Positions 16,608-26,028 of a DNA stretch of 64,000 nt are shown one piece after another. The notes below the pieces were generated by a model. The model saw only the letters and a list, made by a program, of their open reading frames with translations, searched no databases and was not told the DNA's origin. The position numbers and the translations under genes are program-made. The first letter of the stretch is position 1, and the number at the start of each line of letters is the position of its first letter. The stretch spans positions 683,501-747,500 of the forward strand of contig NZ_CP042420.1 of assembly GCF_007954625.1 (NCBI RefSeq), given 5' to 3'. This DNA is from Leuconostoc lactis. Its GTDB lineage: Bacteria > Bacillota > Bacilli > Lactobacillales > Lactobacillaceae.

Positions 16608-17122
16608 GTGATCATCGCGCAGATAAATTAGGTGAATACTGGGACGTCTATAATGCGCAAAAAGAACGTACGGGACGAACGCATCGACGTGGCCAACAAC
16701 TACAACCTGGGGACTACCATTTGGTGACTAATGGCTTGATATTTAATTCGAAGGGCGATGTGTTGTTACAGCAGCGTGCTTTTGACAAGTTGAGCCATCC
16801 TGGGATATGGACCGCTGATACGGGCGGGTCTGTTTTAGTTGGTGAGACAAGTCAGCAAGCTTTAGTGCGGGAATTATTTGAGGAGCTTGGGCTGACCGTT
16901 TCGGCTGACGAGCTGGTGTTTATTGAGACGTTGCGCTATACTGACTGGATTGAAGATTGGTATGCCATCAGATTACCGGATCAGCCGGTGGCCTTTCAAT
17001 TACAAACCGCTGAAATGGTGGCGGTTCGTTGGGTGAGTTTCGCTGAGGCGCTGGCCAATAACACGGCAAATGGCTTTGATGATAACGACTTATTACACAC
17101 AGCGAAAGCACGCTTGTTCTAA
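16604..17122 (+). CDS. NUDIX hydrolase
   Basis: 172 residues from ATG 16604, which overlaps the HAD stop; a longer frame from 16514 lies within the HAD gene. The NUDIX box is complete at residues 75-97 (G75, E81, R89, E90, E93, E94, G96). The N-terminal YWDVYNAQKERTGRTHRRG and the box context resemble the YfcD/isopentenyl-diphosphate-isomerase-like subgroup, which acts on nucleoside or other diphosphate compounds. Substrate unknown. It is the last gene of the three-gene phosphatase operon. Confidence 0.85.
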   Translation: MSDHRADKLGEYWDVYNAQKERTGRTHRRGQQLQPGDYHLVTNGLIFNSKGDVLLQQRAFDKLSHPGIWTADTGGSVLVGETSQQALVRELFEELGLTVSADELVFIETLRYTDWIEDWYAIRLPDQPVAFQLQTAEMVAVRWVSFAEALANNTANGFDDNDLLHTAKARLF

Positions 17123-17145
17123 TTGTAGTTCGCATGAAAAAAGTA

Positions 17146-17177
17146 GAGATATGGTTTTGTGACGCCATATTTCTTTT
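17146..17177 (+). terminator. Intrinsic terminator after the NUDIX gene
   Basis: GAGATATGG (17146-17154) pairs with CCATATTTC (17164-17172; one G:T), then TTTTA. Confidence 0.75.
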
Positions 17178-17210
17178 ATTTTGTCACAATGAGAAAGTAG
17201 GGCACGCCGG

Positions 17211-18443
17211 ATGGCTGATTTTTTTAAACTTGATCGAAATATTCAATTACGCATTGTGATGATGTTTATTACAGTCGCGATTGGCTCCTCGGTCGGTCCC
17301 AATATGACAATTTATTATGTGGGATATTTTGGGGCTTTTTTGACGGGGATTTTGTTAGTCCTTGTCCAAGTGGCCGGTTTTCTGGCGGGCTTATATGGTG
17401 GTCACCTGGCGGATTTGTGGGGACGCAAGCGGGTCATGATTGCTGGGATTGGCTTGATGACATTAGGCTATTTACTAGCTGCCGTGATGAATTCACCGCT
17501 ATATATTAATCCTTACATCACGTTTTTTGGTTTCTTGATGGCGAGTGTGGGGTTAAGTTTTGCCTCTCCAGCTGAAGAAGCGATGATGATTGATGTGTCG
17601 ACGGTGAAAAATCGTAAGTTTATTTATGCCATGATTTATTGGGTCATCAATTTAGCGGTGATGATTGGCGCAGGACTTGGTGGTTGGTTTTTCAAAACGG
17701 CACGTTTTCAGCTCTTGATTGGCACCGCCATTGGGGCCTTAATTAGTCTCATCATTGTCCTCGTATGGATTACTGAGACCTTACCCAAGGACAAGCGGCC
17801 AACTCATGGCCAATCGGTTTGGGCGGCAGTGAAAAGTTACCGAACCGTGTTTTCAGACCGCCGCTATATGAAATTTATGGTCGCAAGCATTGGGGCAACG
17901 GTTATTTTCACGTCGCCAGATTATTATCTTGCCGCACATTTATCCCAAACATTCCACACGATTGATATCGCTGGTGTTGAGATTTTTGGGCAGCGGATGC
18001 TATCCATTGTGACTATGGTGAACACTTTCATGATTGTTTTGATGATGGGCATGATGACCAAACTATTTAAGCATTGGTCTGAAATGAAAGCGAGTGCGGT
18101 CGGTACAGCTTTACAGGGCGGCAGTTTTGCCATCATGTTCTTATTAACGGACTTTTGGCCACTTATGGTTTTTACCGTTATTTTGACACTTGGCGAAATG
18201 ATTGTCACGCCAGCCAGTCAGTCTCTGCGTGCTGAAATGATGAACCCAGAAAAAATTGGCGCTTATAGTGGTTTTAGTGCTGCGATTCGGCCGATTGGTG
18301 CTATTTTAGCGTCGGGCATTGTGAGTGCGTCTGTTTTGGTTGGCAATGTTGGCGCCGCATTACTATTGCTCACGGCTACGGGGATCAGCATCTTGTTTAC
18401 TTATTTAGCCGTGCTGATGTTACGCGAGAACCGAACAAGTTGA
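17211..18443 (+). CDS. Major facilitator superfamily transporter, probable drug exporter
   Basis: 410 residues with about twelve membrane helices. The MFS signature GGHLADLWGRKRVM follows helix 2 (about residues 63-77), and SFASPAEEAMMID lies near helix 5. The layout fits 12-helix drug:H+ antiporters of the YttB/MdtG kind, but the substrate is not readable. It lies alone between two terminators or promoters with AGTAGGG upstream of the ATG at a slightly long distance. Confidence 0.85.
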   Translation: MADFFKLDRNIQLRIVMMFITVAIGSSVGPNMTIYYVGYFGAFLTGILLVLVQVAGFLAGLYGGHLADLWGRKRVMIAGIGLMTLGYLLAAVMNSPLYINPYITFFGFLMASVGLSFASPAEEAMMIDVSTVKNRKFIYAMIYWVINLAVMIGAGLGGWFFKTARFQLLIGTAIGALISLIIVLVWITETLPKDKRPTHGQSVWAAVKSYRTVFSDRRYMKFMVASIGATVIFTSPDYYLAAHLSQTFHTIDIAGVEIFGQRMLSIVTMVNTFMIVLMMGMMTKLFKHWSEMKASAVGTALQGGSFAIMFLLTDFWPLMVFTVILTLGEMIVTPASQSLRAEMMNPEKIGAYSGFSAAIRPIGAILASGIVSASVLVGNVGAALLLLTATGISILFTYLAVLMLRENRTS

Positions 18444-18577
18444 AGTGTTTTGTCGTGACGCACTTTATTATTTTGTTATAATGTAATTAAGCATGATAAA
18501 CGGTTGTGTCTAGCTGATTTTAAATGAAGGGAAGCGACAACAAGCACAACACAGTTGTTGGATAAACAAGCAAACAG

Positions 18578-19396
18578 ATGTCAGAAATTAAAATTGTCTC
18601 AATTGATATTGACGGAACACTGATCAATGATCGTCACGAAATTACACCAGAAGTCAAGCGAGCTGTACAAGCAGCTATGGCACAAGGCGTGAAAATTGTC
18701 ATTACGACGGGCCGACCATTACCTGGTGTCCAAAAGATCCTGTCAGAATTAAACATTACTGGATCGGATCAATATGTGATTACCTATAATGGTGGTCTCG
18801 TACAAACGGCCGATGGTCAAAAGACCTTGTTCCGGCAACCATTAGCGGTATCAGAATTTCAAAAAATTAATGCTTTTATGACGGCACAGAAAATCTATGT
18901 GCAGGTTGAATCACATGATGCGGCGTATACAACGAATCATTGTATCCATCCGTGGGCAAGCTTTGAAAATAGCTTGGTTAATCTCCCATTATTTGTGTTA
19001 GATTCAGAAGCTGAGTTAGAAAAGATTGCCTTTATTAAGGCGATTGCGAACGCGGAAAGTGATGAACTTGACGCTGTGCAAGCCGCGGTACCAAAGACAA
19101 TTAGTGAACATGTTAATGTCATTCGCTCAACGGCGAATAATTTGGAATTTATTGATCGTCAAGCTTCAAAGGGTAATGCGTTATTAGCCCTTGCTGATGA
19201 ATTGGGTGTATCCCATGACGCAACAATGGCGATTGGTGATCAGGCCAATGATTATTCCATGATTGAACAAGCTGGCATTGGCGTTGCGATGGGCAATGCG
19301 ATTCCAAGTTTGAAAGCAATCGCCGATTACGAAACAGCAAGCAATAACGACTCTGGCGTGGCACGCGCCATTGAAAAATTTGTGCTTAAATCATAA
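18578..19396 (+). CDS. Cof-type HAD phosphatase (YidA-like sugar phosphatase)
   Basis: 272 residues of HAD subclass IIB: motif I SIDIDGTLIND (Asp10, Asp12), motif II VITTGRP near 44, Lys of RQASKGNALLALADELG near 195, and motif IV AIGDQANDYSMIEQAG near 217. YidA-like enzymes dephosphorylate sugar phosphates. The Shine-Dalgarno is unusually weak: the 40 bases before ATG contain no GGAG. The next gene, tpx, begins 36 bases downstream. Confidence 0.88.
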   Translation: MSEIKIVSIDIDGTLINDRHEITPEVKRAVQAAMAQGVKIVITTGRPLPGVQKILSELNITGSDQYVITYNGGLVQTADGQKTLFRQPLAVSEFQKINAFMTAQKIYVQVESHDAAYTTNHCIHPWASFENSLVNLPLFVLDSEAELEKIAFIKAIANAESDELDAVQAAVPKTISEHVNVIRSTANNLEFIDRQASKGNALLALADELGVSHDATMAIGDQANDYSMIEQAGIGVAMGNAIPSLKAIADYETASNNDSGVARAIEKFVLKS

Positions 19397-19432
19397 TTAA
19401 AGTTCGGTTATATAAGATGCGGAGGTCGCAAA

Positions 19433-19930
19433 ATGGACGTTTTATTAGAAGGTGAAGTTACAGCGCTTGTTGGGGAACCCTTAAAAGTTGGTGAAACATT
19501 ACCACACTTTAAGTTGGAAGATCAAGACGGTGAAAAGGTTAAAACTGCTGATTTGATTGGGCAATTGATGTTAATTTCAGTTGTGCCTGATTTGAATACT
19601 GGCACATGCACATTGCAAACGCGCCACTTTAATCAAACAGTGGATCAATTTGAAGGGATCCAATTCTTGACAGTATCAACAAACACTGTTGCGGAACAAC
19701 GTGACTGGTGTGCGGCTGAAGGCGTTAAGAACTTGCGGATGTTGTCTGATGAACAAGAATCATTTGGCTACGCAACCAAGCTCTACATTCCGTCACAAGG
19801 CTTTGATGCTCGCGCAGTTTACATTGTTGATGCTGACGGTGTTGTGCGTTACGCACAAATTGTACCAGAAGTATCTGAAGAGCCAGATTATGATGATGCA
19901 CTACGCGTTTTACGTGAATTACAAGGGTAA
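19433..19930 (+). CDS. tpx: Thiol peroxidase Tpx
   Basis: 165 residues of the atypical 2-Cys peroxiredoxin Tpx. The peroxidatic cysteine is Cys59 in VPDLNTGTCTLQT and the resolving cysteine is Cys93 in QRDWCAAEG. It reduces hydrogen and alkyl peroxides with thioredoxin. The active-site window has GTC where many homologues have SVC, a conservative change. A consensus SD (GGAGG) precedes the ATG and a terminator follows. Confidence 0.95.
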   Translation: MDVLLEGEVTALVGEPLKVGETLPHFKLEDQDGEKVKTADLIGQLMLISVVPDLNTGTCTLQTRHFNQTVDQFEGIQFLTVSTNTVAEQRDWCAAEGVKNLRMLSDEQESFGYATKLYIPSQGFDARAVYIVDADGVVRYAQIVPEVSEEPDYDDALRVLRELQG

Positions 19931-19941
19931 ATTGCGTGATC

Positions 19942-19974
19942 AAAAACAGATTGGGATGTCCAGTCTGTTTTTTT
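19942..19974 (+). terminator. Intrinsic terminator of tpx
   Basis: AAAAACAGATTGG pairs with CCAGTCTGTTTTT (one G:T pair) around GATGT, ending in a run of seven T. Confidence 0.88.
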
Positions 19975-20073
19975 ATGATCTGATAAAAGGCAACGTCGTC
20001 AGTGGCGCTGGGCCCTTTTTTTTGTTAAAATAAACAGGGACATTAAATTCACATAAAATATTTGGAGCCAAAC

Positions 20074-21054
20074 ATGCCAGAACCTAAATTGAAACTTTTT
20101 TCTTTAAGTTCAAATGAGCCACTTGCGGAAAAGATTGCTGAATCCGTGGGTGTCCCTTTGAGTGAAATATCTGTCAAGCGCTTTGCCGATGGTGAAGTAC
20201 AGATTAACATTGAGGAAAGCATTCGTGGGGATAACGTCTTTGTTATCCAATCAACCGCTGCCCCAGTCAACGATAACTTGATGGAATTGTTGATTATGAT
20301 TGATGCCTTGCGTCGCGCATCAGCCAACCAAATCAATGTGGTATTACCTTACTATGGCTATGCACGCCAAGACCGTAAGGCGCGTTCGCGTGAACCAATC
20401 ACAGCCAAGCTTGTTGCCAATATGTTGGAACGAGCGGGCGCAACGCGGGTATTGGCGCTTGATTTACATGCAGCGCAAATTCAAGGTTTCTTCGATATTC
20501 CAATGGATCATTTGCAAGGCGCACCGTTGTTAGCCGACTATTTGATTGAATCTGGAATTGCGGACAAGAAGAACGCGGTGGTTGTGTCACCAGATCACGG
20601 GGGCATGACCCGTGCGCGTAACTTGAACAATATGTTGGAATTAGAAGCACCGGTAGCTGTCATTGATAAGCGCCGTCCCAAGCCAAATGTGGCCGAAGTC
20701 GGCAGCATTGTGGGCGATGTTAAAGGCAAGACAGCCATCATGATTGATGACATGATCGATACTGCTGGCACGATTACCCAAGGGGCCGAATTGATCATGG
20801 AACATGGGGCTAAAGAAGTGTATGTTGTTGCGTCACACGCCGTGTTCTCAGGACCAGCGGTTGAACGCTTGCAGAATTCTGTCTTCACAAAAGTGATTGT
20901 CACAGACTCAATCAACTTACCTGAAGATAAAAAGTTTGATAAATTAGAAATTGTTTCAGTTGGTGAACTGATTGGTGAAGCCATTCGCCGGATTAATAAC
21001 AACGAAGCCATTTCATCACTATTTAAAAATCGTTTCCATCGTCGTTCACACTAA
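20074..21054 (+). CDS. prs: Ribose-phosphate pyrophosphokinase
   Basis: 326 residues making PRPP from ribose-5-phosphate and ATP. Motifs: [19 protein letters not shown] at the N-terminus, [17 protein letters not shown] (ATP loop) near 95, [12 protein letters not shown] (flexible loop) near 170, and the PRPP-binding [13 protein letters not shown] near 225. ATG 20074 follows GGAG by six bases; a TTG at 20062 would include the SD in the coding region. It supplies PRPP for nucleotide and amino-acid synthesis. It is monocistronic with its own terminator. Confidence 0.97.
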   Translation: MPEPKLKLFSLSSNEPLAEKIAESVGVPLSEISVKRFADGEVQINIEESIRGDNVFVIQSTAAPVNDNLMELLIMIDALRRASANQINVVLPYYGYARQDRKARSREPITAKLVANMLERAGATRVLALDLHAAQIQGFFDIPMDHLQGAPLLADYLIESGIADKKNAVVVSPDHGGMTRARNLNNMLELEAPVAVIDKRRPKPNVAEVGSIVGDVKGKTAIMIDDMIDTAGTITQGAELIMEHGAKEVYVVASHAVFSGPAVERLQNSVFTKVIVTDSINLPEDKKFDKLEIVSVGELIGEAIRRINNNEAISSLFKNRFHRRSH

Positions 21055-21082
21055 ACCAGGACTTGACGTTGAACGGTACGGT

Positions 21083-21108
21083 AAAAAGTCGATGATTCGG
21101 CTTTTTTT
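21083..21108 (+). terminator. Intrinsic terminator of prs
   Basis: AAAAAGTCGA (21083-21092), loop TGAT, TCGGCTTTTTTT (one T:G pair). Confidence 0.88.
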
Positions 21109-21117
21109 GTGCAATAT

Positions 21118-21146
21118 ATTACAAAATGGCATAAAAATGATATACT
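21118..21146 (+). promoter_or_regulatory. Promoter of the wal operon
   Basis: ATTACA (21118-21123), 17-bp spacer, TATACT (21141-21146). It lies just after the prs terminator and before walR. Confidence 0.55.
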
Positions 21147-21188
21147 TAAAGATAAATAAACTAGCAAAGACGCGTGAGGAGCATATCC

Positions 21189-21896
21189 ATGAGTAAAATT
21201 TTGGTTGTGGATGATGAGAAGCCAATCTCAGATATCATAAAGTTTAATTTAACAAAAGAAGGCTATGATGTTGTCACGGCAGCGGATGGTCAAGAAGCCT
21301 TAACCATGTTCAGTGACGAAAAGCCAGATCTTGTTTTGTTAGATCAAATGTTACCCGAAATTGATGGCGTTGAAGTATTGCGTCAAATTCGTTCAAAGTC
21401 AGAAATTCCGGTCATTATGGTGACAGCCAAGGATTCTGAAATTGATAAAGTCTTGGGTCTAGAAATGGGTGCGGATGATTATGTGACGAAGCCTTTTTCT
21501 AACCGAGAATTAGTCGCACGTGTCAAAGCTAACTTGCGTAGTCGTAAGGCAGTTGCGCAACATTCAGATGATGCGGTCGTCAATACAGAAGATATTGAAC
21601 TCGGTGATTTAACGATTCATCCGCAAGCCTATATGGTATCAAAGGCGGGGCAGGATATTGAATTAACACACCGTGAATTTGAACTGCTGTATTATCTTGC
21701 CCAACACATTGGGCAAGTGATGACCCGTGAGCACTTGTTGCAACAAGTATGGGGTTACGACTATTTTGGTGATGTCCGCACGGTCGATGTCACTGTCCGT
21801 CGCTTACGCGAAAAGATTGAAGACAACCCAAGTCACCCAAACTGGCTCGCAACGCGTCGCGGCGTTGGGTATTACTTACGCCCAGAAGCAGAATAA
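21189..21896 (+). CDS. walR: Response regulator WalR (YycF), OmpR family
   Basis: 235 residues. The receiver domain starts [15 protein letters not shown], the phosphorylated Asp52 lies in [13 protein letters not shown], and the switch Lys is in VTKPFSN. The C-terminal winged helix has [24 protein letters not shown] and [17 protein letters not shown]. WalR is the essential regulator of cell-wall turnover in Firmicutes. ATG 21189 follows GAGGAG by six bases. It is the first gene of walR-walK-walH-walI-htrA. Confidence 0.97.
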   Translation: MSKILVVDDEKPISDIIKFNLTKEGYDVVTAADGQEALTMFSDEKPDLVLLDQMLPEIDGVEVLRQIRSKSEIPVIMVTAKDSEIDKVLGLEMGADDYVTKPFSNRELVARVKANLRSRKAVAQHSDDAVVNTEDIELGDLTIHPQAYMVSKAGQDIELTHREFELLYYLAQHIGQVMTREHLLQQVWGYDYFGDVRTVDVTVRRLREKIEDNPSHPNWLATRRGVGYYLRPEAE

Positions 21897-21992
21897 GTCG
21901 CATCGTTTCATACCTTGCAGGTTGAAATATGCGATGATGACACCATTTTGATATGGATATTGCAAGGAGACAGACGCAAGCCGTCGGTAACT

Positions 21993-23864
21993 ATGAACAG
22001 TACGATCAGCTTTTTTAAATCTATTCGTTTTCGCATCACCCTTGTTTTTGTGTTGCTAATGATTATCGCACTCGAACTTTTGGGTGCGTTTTTTGTACGC
22101 CAAATTGAACAGCAAAATTTGGCGACTTTTCAGCAACAAATTACGCTACCCAAATATGTGACCGATCAGATTACAACGGCACTCAAAAACCCAGATACAA
22201 ACGCGGGTAACCATGAGATTCAAGATGTGTTATCCAGTTTAAATAATGATAACTTGCAGGAAGCGCAAGTTATCGATCGTACAGGGACAATTCGTGGGAC
22301 ATTATCCGTTTCTGGTCAGCAAACTATTGGGCAAAAAACCACGGATTTAAATGCCCAAAAAGCGATTTCCGGCGAGCAATCTTTTTTAAAGACACGCATT
22401 ATCAATGATAATGGTGATCGTAAGGAATTATTAACGATACCGTTAGGGGTGACGTCAGATCGTGTCCGTGATGTGAGTGGAGTTATCGTTGTTGCTGCCA
22501 GCTTGGCACCAGTTTATCAACATGTTAACAGCGTGATGCGGCTCTTTATCATTGCTGGCTTAATTGCTTTAATTGCCACCATTGGTCTGGCGCTGTTCTT
22601 GGCGCATACCTTAACGCGACCGATTGAACAAATTGATGAACAGACGACTAAAATTGCGAATGGCGACTATTCGATGGTCAACCATATCTATGGTTCTGAT
22701 GAAATCGGTCATTTGGCCCAATCAGTTAATGAACTCTCCACGCGAGTCGAGGAATCCACCGAAACGGTCAATGCGGAGCGAAATCGACTGGATTCGGTGC
22801 TCACCCACATGGCGGACGGTGTTTTGGCAGCTAACCGGCGGGGTGAAGTGACGATTATTAACCAAGCGGCAGCAGATTTTGTCGGTGTCGATCGTGAAGA
22901 GGCGATTGGACAACATGTTGTGGATTTGCTACATCTACGTGGTAAGCGTACGTTGCGCGATATGTTGGAAAATCTGAATGATTTCCAGGTTGATTTGTCA
23001 GATGCCGGCAAAGAAGTTGTCGTCCAAGCTTATGTTTCCTTGATTAAAAGGCAGTCGGGCTTTATCTCTGGCCTAGTCGTGGTCTTACATGATATTACGG
23101 AACAACAGCGAATTGATTCCGAACGCCGCATGTTTGTTTCCAATGTGTCACACGAATTACGAACACCGTTGACCTCTGTGCGTTCTTATGTTGATGCACT
23201 GGCTGAAGGCGCGATTAATGATCCCGAAATGGCGCAAAACTTTTTGGGCGTGGTTCAGGATGAAACGCAACGCATGATTCGGATGATTAACGATCTGTTG
23301 GAGTTATCACGCTTGGATCAAGGGACGATGGATGTGAAACTTGAGGTGGTGAACCTCAATAGTCTGTTCAATTTTGTCTTAAATCGTTTCGATATGATTA
23401 TTGAAAACGATGCTAAAAATGCTGACACACCAAACAAAAGCTACAACATTAAACGTGAATTCACCAATGAAGATGTTTGGGTTGAAGTGGATCCAGATAA
23501 GTTTACCCAAGTGTTGGATAATATCATGAATAACGCCGTGAAGTACTCGCCTGATGGCGGCACGATTACGGCACGTTTAATTAAAACTAAGACACGCGCA
23601 ATTTTAAGCATTTCCGATCAAGGGCTGGGGATTCCACGAAAAGATTTGGATAATATTTTCAACCGCTTTTTCCGTGTGGATAAATCACGGTCACGTGCCC
23701 AAGGTGGCACTGGCTTAGGACTAGCAATTTCAAAAGAAGTTGTGGAAAAGTTTAATGGTCGTATCTGGGTTGATTCCGTTGAAAATAAAGGCTCTACCTT
23801 CTATATTTCGTTAGCGTATGTGGATGATGCCGAGTTAGAGGAGGATGATTGGGATGCGGAATAA
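21993..23864 (+). CDS. walK: Sensor histidine kinase WalK (YycG)
   Basis: 623 residues: membrane helix (about 12-34), extracellular PAS-like domain, second helix (about 185-205), HAMP, cytoplasmic PAS (about 270-370), HisKA with phospho-accepting His387 in VSHELRTPLTS, and a HATPase with VLDNIMNNAVKYSPDGG and GGTGLGLAISK. It senses cell-wall state and phosphorylates WalR. ATG 21993 gives a normal N-terminus (MNSTISFFKSIRFRITLVFV); the only AGGAG lies 23 bases upstream, so initiation may be weak. walH overlaps its end by eleven bases. Confidence 0.96.
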   Translation: MNSTISFFKSIRFRITLVFVLLMIIALELLGAFFVRQIEQQNLATFQQQITLPKYVTDQITTALKNPDTNAGNHEIQDVLSSLNNDNLQEAQVIDRTGTIRGTLSVSGQQTIGQKTTDLNAQKAISGEQSFLKTRIINDNGDRKELLTIPLGVTSDRVRDVSGVIVVAASLAPVYQHVNSVMRLFIIAGLIALIATIGLALFLAHTLTRPIEQIDEQTTKIANGDYSMVNHIYGSDEIGHLAQSVNELSTRVEESTETVNAERNRLDSVLTHMADGVLAANRRGEVTIINQAAADFVGVDREEAIGQHVVDLLHLRGKRTLRDMLENLNDFQVDLSDAGKEVVVQAYVSLIKRQSGFISGLVVVLHDITEQQRIDSERRMFVSNVSHELRTPLTSVRSYVDALAEGAINDPEMAQNFLGVVQDETQRMIRMINDLLELSRLDQGTMDVKLEVVNLNSLFNFVLNRFDMIIENDAKNADTPNKSYNIKREFTNEDVWVEVDPDKFTQVLDNIMNNAVKYSPDGGTITARLIKTKTRAILSISDQGLGIPRKDLDNIFNRFFRVDKSRSRAQGGTGLGLAISKEVVEKFNGRIWVDSVENKGSTFYISLAYVDDAELEEDDWDAE

Positions 23865-25164
23865 ACCATTTCTTCTCCAACAAACCATTTTGAATGTGCT
23901 CTTGGTCCTTGCGATTGGCGCCTCAGTTGTTTTGAGCGCCTTTACTTTTAAGTCTTTTGGACCAACGGAAACGGCCAGCCAATCCGCAACGCAGCAATCC
24001 AACCAGCAGCTCATTCAGGTTTTTCGGCCAACGCAGTATATTATTACCCAAGCCAATGGCCAGCAACATGTTGTTCTAAAGACCGATTCAAAACAAGTTA
24101 AAACAATTAGAAACGCACTGATGTCAGCGCGTTTTTCCGATGCGCAAACAACCACGGTCAGTACGCAGCGGATAGAAAAGATTTTAAGGACCAAAAGTAG
24201 CCTAGTGTTACGTTATCCGGATGTGATCCCAATTGATTATTTCAATACACGTTATAATCAACAAGTTGAACGCCAGAAAGCGCTTAACTTTGATTACTTT
24301 GTTTTGGCACTTGATCAGTCTAATAATGGTTATTTTGTGAATACTAAAAAGCGACAGATCACCACGGTTAAGGTCGGGCGATTGGATGATGATGACGTTT
24401 GGCGCATGGTGAATCAGCTCCCTAAACATACTGCGGTTAATTTTAAAACACAGCAAGGACGTGCCGAGTTAAACTACGCGCAATCGTTTAAGCTACCGGT
24501 CTATTCTTATCTTGTGAACCGACGCGACCCCAAAATGTATGTTTCTGCATTACTGGGCACGATGAATCAGATCGTGATGACCGAAGATGGCGATAAAACG
24601 ATTTACACCAACAAATTAAACCATCAAAAAGTCACGTATGATCCTGAGTGGGAAACGATCACCTTTGAGGACAATAACGTTAAAAATAAGTTACCGAAAT
24701 CATATCTTGAGCGCTTGAATTTGAGTTTTGCACAAATCAACTTATTACAACTTAACTTAACCGATACGCGTTTTTTTGAAAGTCAGAATCTTGGCCAATC
24801 AGTGACCTATCGGACATATGTCGAAGGCTTTCCGGTTTATTTCCAATCAGAAAGTGGGGCGATTCATATTGATATGTCACAAAATGGGCATCAGACCAGT
24901 ACCTATTCGCTCAATGAATTAGGCGTACCAGTACCTAATAATCAGCCAGATGTTACCTTGCCGTCAACCGCTGATGTCTTAAAGCAATTGCGTGATGCAG
25001 GCGTCAAGCCAAGCGATTATAACTTTATTACGCCAGGTTATGAATGGCTGATTAATAAAGATAGCCAAGCCGCGGTCAACATGGTGCCAACTTGGATGAT
25101 TGAGACGCCAGATGGTTGGCACAGTGTCACAGCCTATATAGCAGCAAAAGCTAATCAATCGTGA
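23854..25164 (+). CDS. walH: Regulatory protein WalH (YycH)
   Basis: 436 residues with one N-terminal membrane helix (about 8-28) and a long extracytoplasmic part with the YycH fold. WalH and WalI tune WalK through their membrane segments. The SD AGAGGAGG at 23837-23844 sits nine bases before ATG 23854; an in-frame ATG at 23845 would abut the SD. The start lies inside the end of walK, so translation is coupled. Confidence 0.9.
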   Translation: MRNKPFLLQQTILNVLLVLAIGASVVLSAFTFKSFGPTETASQSATQQSNQQLIQVFRPTQYIITQANGQQHVVLKTDSKQVKTIRNALMSARFSDAQTTTVSTQRIEKILRTKSSLVLRYPDVIPIDYFNTRYNQQVERQKALNFDYFVLALDQSNNGYFVNTKKRQITTVKVGRLDDDDVWRMVNQLPKHTAVNFKTQQGRAELNYAQSFKLPVYSYLVNRRDPKMYVSALLGTMNQIVMTEDGDKTIYTNKLNHQKVTYDPEWETITFEDNNVKNKLPKSYLERLNLSFAQINLLQLNLTDTRFFESQNLGQSVTYRTYVEGFPVYFQSESGAIHIDMSQNGHQTSTYSLNELGVPVPNNQPDVTLPSTADVLKQLRDAGVKPSDYNFITPGYEWLINKDSQAAVNMVPTWMIETPDGWHSVTAYIAAKANQS

Positions 25165-25189
25165 TTGGCAAAACAAAAAGGAGGCAGCC

Positions 25190-25966
25190 ATGCAATTTAA
25201 ACGTATTACCGTGCTCATGTTGATTTTGTTTGTTTTGCTGGACATTTTCCTATTTAATTGGTGGCAGGCTGGCCGTGTCGCACCGATTCAAGTTGCGGAC
25301 GCTAACGCAAATATTATTTTGGAGATGAGAAAGCAAAATATTAAGTTGCCGAGTTTTAGCACAACGATTAAGTATAAAAGCTATCTGGCTGCGCAACATG
25401 CTAAAAAATCAGAAATTATCCGCTTGCCAAGTGATCTCGCGACAACAACGGCAGGCGATGCGGAAGCGTTGGTTGGCGAATTCCGCACAGCTAAAGGGCT
25501 GAAACCACGCGATGGTGAGCCAACAAGCCTATCGCCCAACGTGATTGCTTATGATGCGGGTTACCGCTATAATCCGATTTTAACCGCCAATAAGTCGAAT
25601 GGGGATAAGGTCTATTCTCAAGTCGTCAATGGTCTACCGGTGATGACGGATCCAGCCACAATGGTTTTTCACTATGATAAAAATGGCAAGCCAACCAACG
25701 TGGTGAAACGGCAGTTAATCAATAGTCAAAAGCTCCGTGATGACCGACCACTTATTTCGGAAGAAGAGGCGATTGTTGCGCTGTACCGATATAATGAATT
25801 GGATAGTGGGGATCGTTTATCTGAGGGCTACTTGTACTATGATAAAATATTAACGGTGAATGGTTATGATATTTATCTGCCAGTTTGGGCGTTTGAAGCA
25901 CATAGTGGTCGTGATAAATATATTTTAAAGATTAATGCCTTTACTGGGGATAACTTATCGGTATAA
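25190..25966 (+). CDS. walI: Regulatory protein WalI (YycI)
   Basis: 258 residues: one N-terminal helix (MQFKRITVLMLILFVLLDIFLF) and an extracytoplasmic YycI domain ending with WAFEAHSGRDKYILKINAFTG. The SD AAGGAGG is strong. WalI acts with WalH on WalK. In most Firmicutes the next gene is walJ (a metallo-beta-lactamase-fold protein); here htrA follows after only about 60 bases, so walJ is missing from its usual place. Confidence 0.9.
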   Translation: MQFKRITVLMLILFVLLDIFLFNWWQAGRVAPIQVADANANIILEMRKQNIKLPSFSTTIKYKSYLAAQHAKKSEIIRLPSDLATTTAGDAEALVGEFRTAKGLKPRDGEPTSLSPNVIAYDAGYRYNPILTANKSNGDKVYSQVVNGLPVMTDPATMVFHYDKNGKPTNVVKRQLINSQKLRDDRPLISEEEAIVALYRYNELDSGDRLSEGYLYYDKILTVNGYDIYLPVWAFEAHSGRDKYILKINAFTGDNLSV

Positions 25967-26028
25967 TTTAATTTAATATTAATTTGTAATCGGTACACTT
26001 AAAACAAAGCAATAGATGGGTGAATAAT

